Of a stretch of 34,444 nucleotides of DNA, positions 25,184 through 32,421 are shown piece after piece. Made by a program: the position numbers and the translations under genes. The stretch lies in assembly GCF_009377235.1 (NCBI RefSeq), contig NZ_VMNX01000088.1, forward strand, positions 1 to 34,444. Direction: 5' to 3'. Every line of letters starts with the position of its first letter. Within the stretch, counting starts at the first letter, position 1. The notes below the pieces were generated by a model. That model was given only the letters and a program-made list of their open reading frames with translations, made no database searches and had not been told where the DNA came from. The stretch comes from Streptomyces acidicola. Lineage in GTDB: Bacteria > Actinomycetota > Actinomycetes > Streptomycetales > Streptomycetaceae.

Positions 25184-26277
25184 GTGAGCGACGGAGGGGG
25201 TTGGGCCGTGGTCTCGGCGCACTGATTCCTGCGGCCCCGACCGGGGAGAAGGTGACGCCACCGGCGGGGGGCGTAGGGTCCACGTCCCCTGCGGCTGTGC
25301 CCACCCTCACCGCCGAGCGGGGAGTGGCTGCCGCGAAGGTGACAACGCTTCCGCATGTTTCACGTGAAACAGAGGACCCGTCGCCGAACGGTGCCGTGGA
25401 GACACCGGCAGCGTCTCTCGGCGCTCACTTCGCCGAGCTGCCCCTGGACTCCATCACGCCGAACCCGCGCCAGCCGCGCGAGGTGTTCGACGCGGACCTT
25501 CTGCAGGAACTGGTCACCTCCATCAAGGAGGTCGGTCTCCTCCAGCCTGTCGTCGTACGGCAACTGGGCCCCGCGCGATACGAGCTCATCATGGGTGAGC
25601 GGCGTTGGCGGGCCTGCCGTGAGGCCGGCCTGGAGGCGATCCCCGCGATCGTGCGCGCCACGGACGACGAGAAGCTGCTCCTGGACGCACTCCTGGAGAA
25701 CCTGCACCGGGCCCAGCTGAACCCGCTGGAAGAGGCGGCCGCCTATGACCAGCTCCTGAGGGACTTCAAGTGCACGCATGACCAGCTGGCGGATCGCATT
25801 GGTCGGTCCCGTCCACAGGTTTCCAACACTCTGCGTCTGCTGAAGCTCTCGCCTGCGGTGCAGCGTCGTGTAGCTGCCGGTGTTCTCTCCGCGGGGCACG
25901 CACGGGCACTGCTCTCTGTGGAGGACTCGGAAGAGCAGGACCGGCTGGCTCATCGGATCGTCGCCGAGGGACTCTCCGTGCGGGCGGTCGAGGAGATCGT
26001 CCACCTCATGGGTTCGCACCCGAAGAGCGCCCCGCCCTCCAAGGGGCCGCGGGCCGGCACCCGGGTCTCCCCGGCGCTGAGCGATCTTGCGACCAGGCTC
26101 TCGGATCGCTTCGAGACGCGAGTGAAGGTCGATCTCGGCCAGAAGAAGGGCAAGATCACAGTCGAGTTCGCTTCGATGGAGGATCTTGAGCGCATCCTTG
26201 GCAGCCTGGCTCCAGGCGAGGGCCCCGTTCTTCAGAAGAGTCTCCTGGATCACGAGTCGGACGAGACCGAGTCCTGA
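25180..26277 (+). CDS. parB: Chromosome partitioning protein ParB
   Basis: ParB binds parS, uses CTP to slide and spread along the DNA, and forms the partition complex that ParA moves. The 365-residue product starts at GTG 25180, overlapping the parA stop. The N-terminus (RRGLGRGLGALIP) is the ParA-contacting motif. The N-terminal CTPase domain shows TPNPRQPR (94-100), GERRWRA (139-145) and ENLHRAQLNPLEEA (173-186). A helix-turn-helix follows (QLADRIGRSRPQVSNTLRLL, 202-221). The C-terminal dimerisation domain begins around SDLATRLSDRFETRVKVD. Residues 60-64 are VSRET, again encoded by a parS site in its own gene. A strong terminator follows. Confidence 0.98.
   Translation: MSERRRGLGRGLGALIPAAPTGEKVTPPAGGVGSTSPAAVPTLTAERGVAAAKVTTLPHVSRETEDPSPNGAVETPAASLGAHFAELPLDSITPNPRQPREVFDADLLQELVTSIKEVGLLQPVVVRQLGPARYELIMGERRWRACREAGLEAIPAIVRATDDEKLLLDALLENLHRAQLNPLEEAAAYDQLLRDFKCTHDQLADRIGRSRPQVSNTLRLLKLSPAVQRRVAAGVLSAGHARALLSVEDSEEQDRLAHRIVAEGLSVRAVEEIVHLMGSHPKSAPPSKGPRAGTRVSPALSDLATRLSDRFETRVKVDLGQKKGKITVEFASMEDLERILGSLAPGEGPVLQKSLLDHESDETES
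25356..25371. other. parS site 3 (inside parB)
   Basis: TGTTTCACGTGAAACA lies in frame inside parB and encodes VSRET at residues 60-64, within the variable linker after the ParA-binding tip. Confidence 0.97.
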
Positions 26278-26317
26278 GGCTTCAGACTGTAGGACGACTT
26301 TCGACCGGTCGACCAGC

Positions 26318-26368
26318 AGAGCGGGCCGTGTCCGGTGTGTACCGGAACACGGCCCGCTCTTTGCTTTC
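26318..26368 (+). terminator. Terminator after parB
   Basis: A stem of about 19 bp with one bulged base (26318-26336 with 26341-26360) is followed by TTGCTTTC. It is the strongest plus-strand terminator in the window and ends the parAB unit 40 bp after the parB stop. Confidence 0.88.
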
Positions 26369-26458
26369 AGGCGGTATCGATGGAATCACATCGTGGATAC
26401 GATGCGTTTGGGTATGGCGCATCCACCTGGCGGCACCTTGATCGGGGAGGCGGGCGTC

Positions 26459-26716
26459 ATGCGAACCATGAGCCGTTCCGAGTGGGTGACCGCAGGCTTT
26501 GGCCTGGGGGCGGCTGGCGGTTTCGTCGGCAGCCTGCTGAGGGAGCGGAGCGCCCTGAGAGCAGCCCGCGACGCAGCGGGCGAAGGAAGCGAGGAACAGC
26601 CTTCATGGGGCGTCGGCTCGTACCGCTCACCCTGGACAACCTTCAGGACCTTCCCAAGCGCTGTCGCTCGTGTGTCTTCTGGGAGTTGGACCCAGTCAGC
26701 GGTGAGGCCGCAGTAG
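26459..26716 (+). CDS. Candidate small membrane ORF overlapping the GNAT gene
   Basis: An open frame of 85 codons starts at ATG 26459 with GGGGAGG about 7 nt upstream, a better ribosome binding site than the GNAT gene itself has. Its first part reads SRSEWVTAGFGLGAAGGFVGSLLRER, a plausible glycine-rich membrane segment followed by a charged helix. However, its last 37 codons overlap the GNAT gene in another frame and look like shadow sequence. It could be a genuine small gene, a leader peptide, or an upstream frame that sets GNAT translation. The preceding part of the 327-bp gap holds the parB terminator and a 12-bp palindrome (26301-26312). Confidence 0.3.
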   Translation: MRTMSRSEWVTAGFGLGAAGGFVGSLLRERSALRAARDAAGEGSEEQPSWGVGSYRSPWTTFRTFPSAVARVSSGSWTQSAVRPQ

Positions 26717-27222
26717 AGGCGGGTACCTCCGCACTGGAGAAGGAGGCCTGGATTTCCGCGGTCCTGCTGGACTGGGGATCCTGCGGCCGGGTCGTCTATG
26801 TGGACGAGGTGCCAGTGGGCTTCGTGCTGTACGCGCCGCCCGCCTATGTCCCCCGCTCGACGGCGTTCCCTACGAGTCCGGTGTCACCCGACGCTGTCCA
26901 GCTGATGACGGCCTTCATCATGCCGGGCTATCAGGGGCAGGGTTTGGGCCGTGTGATGGTCCAGACAGTCGCCAAGGATCTGCTGCGCAGGGGCTTCAAG
27001 GCCATTGAGGCCTTCGGGGATGCGCGTTGGCAGGCACCGGCGTGTGTGCTGCCTGCTGACCATTTGACGGCGGTGGGCTTCAAGACGGTCCGTCCTCATC
27101 CGACGTATCCCCGGCTTCGGCTGGAGCTGCGGACGACGCTTTCCTGGAAGGAGGACGTCGAGCTGGCGCTGGACCGTTTGCTCGGCGCCGTACAGAAGGA
27201 GCCCGCGCTGCGACCGCTCTGA
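26605..27222 (+). CDS. GNAT family N-acetyltransferase
   Basis: This 205-residue protein has the GNAT acetyl-CoA fold. The acetyl-CoA-binding motif A is MPGYQGQGLGRVMVQTVAKDL, with the typical Q/R-x-x-G-x-G/A pattern (QGQGLG). Motif B-like sequences follow near VGFKTVRPHPTYPRLRLEL. A Cys/Trp-rich N-terminus (LPKRCRSCVFWELDP) precedes it. The start at ATG 26605 gives the usual N-terminus (GRRLVPLTLDNL), with GAGGAA about 10 nt upstream; the longer frame from 26335 covers the parB terminator and is rejected. The gene is regularly found between parB and trxA in Streptomyces. The substrate is unknown. Confidence 0.9.
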   Translation: MGRRLVPLTLDNLQDLPKRCRSCVFWELDPVSGEAAVEAGTSALEKEAWISAVLLDWGSCGRVVYVDEVPVGFVLYAPPAYVPRSTAFPTSPVSPDAVQLMTAFIMPGYQGQGLGRVMVQTVAKDLLRRGFKAIEAFGDARWQAPACVLPADHLTAVGFKTVRPHPTYPRLRLELRTTLSWKEDVELALDRLLGAVQKEPALRPL

Positions 27223-27260
27223 TGGGTGGGCTCTCTATGGACTCTGCGTGCTCTCCTCAT

Positions 27261-27296
27261 ACGAATGGGCCAGCCCTTGAGGGCTGGCCCATTCGT
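27261..27296. terminator. Bidirectional terminator abutting parS
   Basis: A 16-bp stem (27261-27276 with 27281-27296, loop TTGA) lies between the convergent GNAT and trxA genes. Its last base is the first base of parS site 4. Confidence 0.85.
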
Positions 27297-27311
27297 GTTT
27301 CACGTGAAACA
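27296..27311. other. parS site 4 (between GNAT and trxA)
   Basis: TGTTTCACGTGAAACA, a perfect 16-bp palindrome in the convergent intergenic space, directly next to the shared terminator hairpin. Confidence 0.97.
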
Positions 27312-27349
27312 TCGCCGCTGTCGTGAAACGGCGGTGCCGACGACTCGGC

Positions 27350-27682
27350 TCAGTCAGCGATGAAGTCCTCAAGGTCGCGCACGATCGCGGCCTTCGGCTT
27401 GGCACCGACGATGGTCTTGGCGACCTCGCCACCCTGGTACACGTTCAGGGTCGGGATGGACATGACGCCGTACTTGGCGGCCGTACCCGGGTTCTCGTCG
27501 ATGTTGAGCTTGACGATCTCGATCTTGTCGCCGTACTCGGCGGCGATCGCCTCAAGGGACGGCGCGATCTGGCGGCACGGACCGCACCAGGCGGCCCAGA
27601 AGTCCACCAGGACGGGCTTGTCGTTCTTGAGGACGTCCTGCTCAAAGGAATCGTCGGTCACGTTCTTCAGGCTGCCGGCCAC
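27350..27682 (-). CDS. trxA: Thioredoxin
   Basis: Thioredoxin reduces protein disulfides and receives electrons from TrxB. The 110-residue product starts at GTG 27682, with AAGGAG 7 nt upstream. The active site WCGPC is at 32-36 in VLVDFWAAWCGPC. The cis-proline motif SIPTL and the flanking DENPGTAAKYGVM are typical. It follows trxB by 43 bp and shares its SigR promoter. The upstream open frame to 27880 is not coding. Confidence 0.98.
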   Translation of the reverse strand: MAGSLKNVTDDSFEQDVLKNDKPVLVDFWAAWCGPCRQIAPSLEAIAAEYGDKIEIVKLNIDENPGTAAKYGVMSIPTLNVYQGGEVAKTIVGAKPKAAIVRDLEDFIAD

Positions 27683-27725
27683 GGCGGTGCTCCTTAAGTG
27701 GTTGGTGCGGCGGGGCGGATGGGGG

Positions 27726-28697
27726 TCAGACGGCGGTCTTCTCGGGCTCGGCGGCCTGCCCGCTGTCCGCGAGAGCGGAGAGGAAACGCTCGGCGTCGAG
27801 GGCGGCGGAGCAGCCGGTGCCGGCTGCGGTGATCGCCTGGCGGTACGTGTGGTCGACGACATCACCGGCGCCGAAGACACCGGTCAGGTTCGTCCGGGTG
27901 GAGGGGGCGTCGACCTTCAGGTAGCCCTCCTCGTCCAGGTCGAGCTGGCCCTTGAAGAGTTCCGTACGCGGGTCGTGGCCGATCGCGATGAACAGGCCCG
28001 TCACCGGCAGCTCCGACGTCGCGCCCGTCTTCACGTTGCGCAGCGTCAGATGGGCCAGCTTCTGGTCGCCCTTGATCTCGGCCACCTCGCTGTCCCAGAC
28101 GAACTTGATCTTCGGGTCGGCGAAGGCGCGCTCCTGCATGGCCTTGGAGGCCCGCAGGGTGCCCCGGCGGTGGACGACCGTCACGGACTTGGCGAACCGG
28201 GAGAGGAAGGTGGCCTCCTCCATGGCGGTGTCACCGCCACCGATCACCGCGATGTCCTGGTCCTTGAAGAAGAACCCGTCGCAGGTGGCGCACCAGGAGA
28301 CGCCTCGACCGGAGAGAGCGTCCTCGTTGGGCAGCCCGAGCTTGCGGTGCTGGGAGCCGGTGGCGACGATGACCGCCTTGGCACGGTGCACGGTGCCCGC
28401 GGTGTCCGTGACGGTCTTGATCTCACCGCTGAGGTCGACGGCAACGACGTCGTCGGGAAGCAGCTCAGCACCGAAGCGCTCGGCCTGGGCGCGCATGTTG
28501 TCCATGAGCTCGGGGCCCATGATGCCGTCCTGGAAGCCAGGGAAGTTCTCCACGTCGGTGGTGTTCATGAGCGCGCCACCCGCGGTGACGGCGCCCTCGA
28601 ACACCAGCGGCTTCAGCGACGCGCGCGCGGTGTAGAGCGCCGCCGTGTAGCCGGCGGGCCCGGAGCCGATGATGATCACGTTTCGGACGTCGCTCAC
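27726..28697 (-). CDS. trxB: Thioredoxin-disulfide reductase
   Basis: TrxB is the FAD enzyme that uses NADPH to reduce thioredoxin. The 323-residue product starts at GTG 28697, with GAGGAA about 9 nt upstream. The FAD-binding GSGPAGYTAALYTARA (11-26), the redox-active CATC (136-139) in VSWCATCDG, the NADPH site VIGGGDTAMEEA and the C-terminal FAD motif GVFGAGDVVD are all present. The transcript starts at the SigR promoter at 28774-28799, and trxA follows, so the pair is induced by disulfide stress. Confidence 0.99.
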   Translation of the reverse strand: MSDVRNVIIIGSGPAGYTAALYTARASLKPLVFEGAVTAGGALMNTTDVENFPGFQDGIMGPELMDNMRAQAERFGAELLPDDVVAVDLSGEIKTVTDTAGTVHRAKAVIVATGSQHRKLGLPNEDALSGRGVSWCATCDGFFFKDQDIAVIGGGDTAMEEATFLSRFAKSVTVVHRRGTLRASKAMQERAFADPKIKFVWDSEVAEIKGDQKLAHLTLRNVKTGATSELPVTGLFIAIGHDPRTELFKGQLDLDEEGYLKVDAPSTRTNLTGVFGAGDVVDHTYRQAITAAGTGCSAALDAERFLSALADSGQAAEPEKTAV

Positions 28698-28773
28698 GGC
28701 TTGATTCCTCGTCTCTGGAGACTGCTACCTACTGCTGCCGGTGGGAGCTTCTCTCACAACTCTCACCCCACCC

Positions 28774-28799
28774 AACGGATCCTACGGGGCGTGCATTCC
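28774..28799 (-). promoter_or_regulatory. SigR-type promoter of trxBA
   Basis: On the minus strand GGAAT (complement of 28795-28799), exactly 18 bp, and GTT (complement of 28774-28776) match the sigma-R consensus GGAAT-N18-GTT of the Streptomyces thiol-oxidative stress response. It is about 77 bp upstream of the trxB start codon. The 176-bp gap 28698-28873 otherwise has only weak hairpins that might end the sigM unit. Confidence 0.88.
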
Positions 28800-28873
28800 C
28801 GGTGTGTCCGGGCACACGGAGTCCCGGCATCGCGCAGGGATGCCAAGGGTGGCCGGTGTCGGGACGCGGCAGC

Positions 28874-29842
28874 TCAGCGACCGGTGGAAGGTGCTGCGGA
28901 GGGGCGCGGATAGGAGTGCTTCAGCAGAACGTCGCCGGGGGATGCGGGAGTCTTGCCCACACAGGCGGCGTCGACGACGTACGCCGTGACGCGGGCGGTG
29001 TTGGAGGCATCGGGCAGAACCACGAGATACGCGGTTGCCTTCTTGTACTCGCCTTCCTTGGCCGCCAGCGGGCTCTCGCCGCGGCCGATGCCTTCTGCGA
29101 TGCAGTCGGGCACGTTGACCGTGACGAGGGTCTTGGGCGGCCCATCGGTCTTGGCGCCCGGAGGCTTGGTGCTGGTGTCGAAGTCGTCCCGGCCACCGGA
29201 AGCCTTGCCCGCGGCGTGATTCTCGGCGAGGAGAGTCTCCACCTGGTTCTTGACCGTGTCGCCGGCGAACGTGCTCACGGAGGCGTCCTGGCTGTGCTCT
29301 GTCCCGGGGTTGTCTCCGGAGCCGGATCCCCCCATGGACTGGGCGAGCAGCGCGCCGAGACTCAGGGCGGCAACCGTGAAGACGGCGCTCACTACGACGA
29401 CCCTCCGGCGGGCGATGCGCTTGCGGCCCGGTCGACCAGGGCCCGTGGCGCCGCGGGAGTGACCCGCGGGTCGGTCCGCCGGGGGCGATGTTTCACGTGA
29501 AACATGCGCGCCGCTGTTCTCGTCGAGCTCCGGACGCGACGCCTCGGCAGGTCCCTGAGCTGTTGTGGCGTGGGGGTCGGGTGCCGTGGAGTTCAGCAGC
29601 GCTTCGGCCGCCAGGGCTGCGTCGATGCGGCCGGCGATTTCGGCAGGCATGCGTGGTGGCCCCGGCAGCGTGCCGAGCATGCCGCGGATCTCCTCCAGCG
29701 AGGCGTACACGTCGGCGCACAGCGGGCACTCGTCCAGGTGCCGTCGCACGTCCGCACTACGAGAAGGCGGGAGCAGACCTTCGGTGAGGTCGGAGAGCTC
29801 CGTGATCTCCGGGTGCTCGGCCGCGTCGGTCGTGGATGTCAC
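28874..29842 (-). CDS. Zinc-finger anti-sigma factor (transmembrane)
   Basis: This 322-residue protein begins with an anti-sigma domain. It carries the ZAS-type motif H35-x3-C39-x2-C42 (RRHLDECPLCADVY), and helix residues continue to about 80. A Pro-rich linker of about 60 residues contains VSRET (114-118), encoded by parS site 5. A basic patch then leads into one membrane span (about 147-167), and the remaining 155 residues lie outside the membrane. By architecture it holds the sigma factor encoded just upstream and releases it on an envelope or redox signal. Its ATG overlaps the sigM stop as ATGA (29839-29842). The ligand sensed is unknown. Confidence 0.9.
   Translation of the reverse strand: MTSTTDAAEHPEITELSDLTEGLLPPSRSADVRRHLDECPLCADVYASLEEIRGMLGTLPGPPRMPAEIAGRIDAALAAEALLNSTAPDPHATTAQGPAEASRPELDENSGAHVSRETSPPADRPAGHSRGATGPGRPGRKRIARRRVVVVSAVFTVAALSLGALLAQSMGGSGSGDNPGTEHSQDASVSTFAGDTVKNQVETLLAENHAAGKASGGRDDFDTSTKPPGAKTDGPPKTLVTVNVPDCIAEGIGRGESPLAAKEGEYKKATAYLVVLPDASNTARVTAYVVDAACVGKTPASPGDVLLKHSYPRPSAAPSTGR
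29489..29504. other. parS site 5 (inside the anti-sigma gene)
   Basis: TGTTTCACGTGAAACA, a perfect palindrome, is in frame on the minus strand and encodes VSRET at residues 114-118 of the anti-sigma factor. Confidence 0.97.
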
Positions 29843-30555
29843 GCTCGCCCACCTCCGCCCTTCACAGCAGCTGAATCGCTTGGCCCTGCATCATGTGGTC
29901 CTGCTGCGGGTGGGACGGATGTCCCCTGCGTCCGGTTCCTTCTCCCCGCCGACTTCTTGCTCTCCGTGCCTGCGCCACCGTCCGCACGGAGATGGGTGAG
30001 CAAGGGGAGCAGTCTGGCTCTGCCACGGGCGCAACGGCTCTTCACGGTGCCGGTCGGCACGTCGAGGATCCTGGCCGCCTCCGCCACCGGGTAGCCCTGC
30101 ATGTCCACCAGGACCAGGGCGGCGCGCTGGTCGGCGGGCAGGGTTCCCAGTGCCTCCAGGAGCTGGCGGTGCAGGTCGTTGCGCTCTGCCGGAGCGGACG
30201 CCGACTCGTGCGGCTCCAAGAGCTGCTCCAGGCGCTCGGTGTCATCGACGGGCGAGGTCTTCCGTGAGGCCGCCTTGCGGGCCCGGTCGAGACAGGCGTT
30301 CACCGTGATGCGGTGCAGCCAGGTCGTGACGGCCGACTGGCCACGGAAGGTGTGAGCGGCCCGGTAGGCGGATACGAGCGCGTCCTGGACCGCGTCGGCT
30401 GCCTCCTCGCGGTCCCCCAGCGTGCGCAGCGCCACCGCCCACAGCCGGTCCCGGTGCCGTCGCACGAGCTCACCGAAGGCCTCCGGATCGCCCTCGACAT
30501 GGCGGGCGAGGAGCTCCTGATCGCTCACCCCGTCGTGACCGACGCCGTCTGCCAT
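29839..30555 (-). CDS. sigM: ECF RNA polymerase sigma factor, SigM-like
   Basis: This 238-residue ECF sigma factor directs RNA polymerase to stress promoters. Region 2 spans AFGELVRRHRDRLWAVALRTLGDREEAADAVQDALVSAY and on through the -10 recognition part FRGQSAVTTWLHRITVNACLD. Region 4 shows LPADQRAALVLVDMQGYPVAEAARIL followed by the HTH with GTVKSRCARGRARL. The C-terminal 50 residues are an unusual basic, Pro-rich tail. The start is ATG 30555 with GGAGGGG close upstream. The gene lies 24 bp after the pseudokinase and overlaps its anti-sigma partner. The name SigM follows usage for this locus; target promoters are not visible here. Confidence 0.93.
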   Translation of the reverse strand: MADGVGHDGVSDQELLARHVEGDPEAFGELVRRHRDRLWAVALRTLGDREEAADAVQDALVSAYRAAHTFRGQSAVTTWLHRITVNACLDRARKAASRKTSPVDDTERLEQLLEPHESASAPAERNDLHRQLLEALGTLPADQRAALVLVDMQGYPVAEAARILDVPTGTVKSRCARGRARLLPLLTHLRADGGAGTESKKSAGRRNRTQGTSVPPAAGPHDAGPSDSAAVKGGGGRA

Positions 30556-30579
30556 CCGGCCCCTCCCCTCAGTGCGCTG

Positions 30580-32304
30580 TCAGCCCTTGAACGTCACATC
30601 GGTGATGGCCTGCTTGAAGCCGGAACCGCTGTAGTCGTCGCCCGGAGCGTAGGGCACATCAGTGATCCACAGGAGTACGTACTGTGTCTTCACCGATTTT
30701 GATGCCTTCACGCTCGCGGTGGCGCCGCTCGTCGTCACGGTGCCGATTTTCTTCATTCCGTCCACGGACGTCGAGGGGGTCAGCGAATCCGCGGCGTACA
30801 GATGAATCGTCGTGTGGTTCCCGCTGTAACGGAGCCCTATCGACGCGGCTGAGACGTCCTTGGCCGAGCCGAGGTCGTAGACGATGCCGACGCCGGCCTT
30901 GTACGGCGCGAGAGTAGGGCCTTCGTTGTAGCTCTTGGTGCGCCAGTACGTGGAGCTCTTGCCGTCGTACGTGTTGCCCACGTCCTCGGGTGCCTGGGCG
31001 GAGCCTTCCGCCACGTACTCTTCGGCGCCCTTGATCGCTATGGGCTTGGTCGGCCTGGTCCTGCTGCCGTCCTTGTCGTTCCCATCCGTCGTCTGGTTCG
31101 TGTTCGTGTCGTCCGACGACTTGCCGCCCTGCTCCATGAGGGCGTCGGCGAGCTGCCAGCTGCCGAGGCCCAGGGCAGCGATGAGGAGTGCGGACACGGC
31201 CCACTTGAGCGCCTTGCCGGTACGGCTCTGCAGCGGGGGCGGCGGCTGGATCGGCTGTGTGACGCCCGGGTGGGGCGTCTGGCGGCCGTACGTCCCCTGG
31301 TGGTAGTTGGTGCGCTGGTACTCGGGCGGCGCGGTGAACGCGGGCTCCGGGGGGCGGATGCGGGGCATCTCGCCGATCGCCTTCACCAGGTCCTCCGGCG
31401 TGGTGCAGGCGGACTCGTGGCGGGAGGCGGTCGCGCCGTCGTTGACGAGCGCGCGCATGGCGAGCTCCGACAGGCCGCGGTGGACGCCGGCCCGCACCTG
31501 GTCGGGAGCGATGAGCCCGACGTCCTTCGGCAGGCCGGAGAGGCCGTATGCGTCCTCCTCGTACGGCCAGCGCTGGGTGAGCGCGGCGTAGAGCAGGGCG
31601 CCGATCGCCTCCGTGTCGGTGCGCTGCGGGGTCTCGGAGCTGATCCCGCGCAGCGCGGCGTTCACCGCGAGCCCGCGGATGCGCCACTGACCCGAGCCGG
31701 AGCGGAGCACGGCGCTGGGGGTGAGCCGCAGATGGGAAAGGCCCTCGCGATGCGCGGCGGCCATGGCGTGGGAGACCTGGGAGACCATCTGGTAGGCGTC
31801 GTGCGGCTCCAGCGGGCCTGAGGCGAGCAGTGCCGTCAGCTCCGTCGCGTCCGGCAGCCACTCGTGCACCACGTACACGAGGTCGTTCTCCTCGACCGCG
31901 TCCAGGACCTGGACGAAGCGCGGGTCGCCCAGCAGAGCGGACGAGCGTGCCGCCGCCAGTACCGAGCGTGCCCGGGCATGGTCGGCCGGCAGGATGTGTA
32001 CGCCGACGGCGCGGCGGAGTTTCTCGTCCACCGCACGCCAGCTACTGAAACCGTCCAGACGGGTGACGCACTCTTCTAGCCGGTAGCGTCTGGCGAGCTT
32101 GTGGCCGCTGTGCAGTTCGGGCGGCGTGGTCTTCCCGACCTCGGTTCCGCCGCTTCCCTGTGCCTCTTCGCTCGCCGCGCTGTCCGTGTCCCGCTCCCGG
32201 TTCTGGGCCACCCCGTCGGCCGTGGACTGGTCCGCCTCTGCGGTCAGCGGCTTGTCGCCGCTGTTGTCTGCCACGTCGACGGCAGCCGTGCTCCGTTCCG
32301 CCAC
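30580..32304 (-). CDS. Membrane pseudokinase associated with MurJ
   Basis: This protein of about 574 residues has a kinase-like domain (about residues 65-320) that has lost its catalytic residues. The catalytic loop reads HLRLTPSAVL (from residue 191) instead of HRDxKPxN, and the DFG position reads RGLAVN. A Pro-rich linker, one membrane span (about 366-387) and an extracytoplasmic beta-rich domain follow. That domain contains TYWRTKSYNEG and GIVYDLGSAKDVSAA and resembles discoidin or carbohydrate-binding folds. GTG 32304 is preferred (GGGGAGG and AGGAA upstream); GTG 32364 is an alternative adding 20 residues. In Mycobacterium the corresponding pseudokinase and outer domain are fused to MviN/MurJ and regulate it through an FHA protein; here they are a separate gene just after murJ. 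Confidence 0.9.
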   Translation of the reverse strand: MAERSTAAVDVADNSGDKPLTAEADQSTADGVAQNRERDTDSAASEEAQGSGGTEVGKTTPPELHSGHKLARRYRLEECVTRLDGFSSWRAVDEKLRRAVGVHILPADHARARSVLAAARSSALLGDPRFVQVLDAVEENDLVYVVHEWLPDATELTALLASGPLEPHDAYQMVSQVSHAMAAAHREGLSHLRLTPSAVLRSGSGQWRIRGLAVNAALRGISSETPQRTDTEAIGALLYAALTQRWPYEEDAYGLSGLPKDVGLIAPDQVRAGVHRGLSELAMRALVNDGATASRHESACTTPEDLVKAIGEMPRIRPPEPAFTAPPEYQRTNYHQGTYGRQTPHPGVTQPIQPPPPLQSRTGKALKWAVSALLIAALGLGSWQLADALMEQGGKSSDDTNTNQTTDGNDKDGSRTRPTKPIAIKGAEEYVAEGSAQAPEDVGNTYDGKSSTYWRTKSYNEGPTLAPYKAGVGIVYDLGSAKDVSAASIGLRYSGNHTTIHLYAADSLTPSTSVDGMKKIGTVTTSGATASVKASKSVKTQYVLLWITDVPYAPGDDYSGSGFKQAITDVTFKG

Positions 32305-32421
32305 CGTCGTTCCTGCCTCCCCATCCGTTGCGCGTTGTCCGACGCCAAAGCCAATTGTGCCCACAGTCCGTCGCTATGAGCGACACACGACGGCGGACGA
32401 TGGTTGTGCGCTTACCCCGCC

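Noticed and set aside
26301..26312. 12-bp palindrome TCGACCGGTCGA after parB
   Set aside because: Short GC-rich palindromes are common in this genome, and a strong terminator directly follows; no further sign of an operator.
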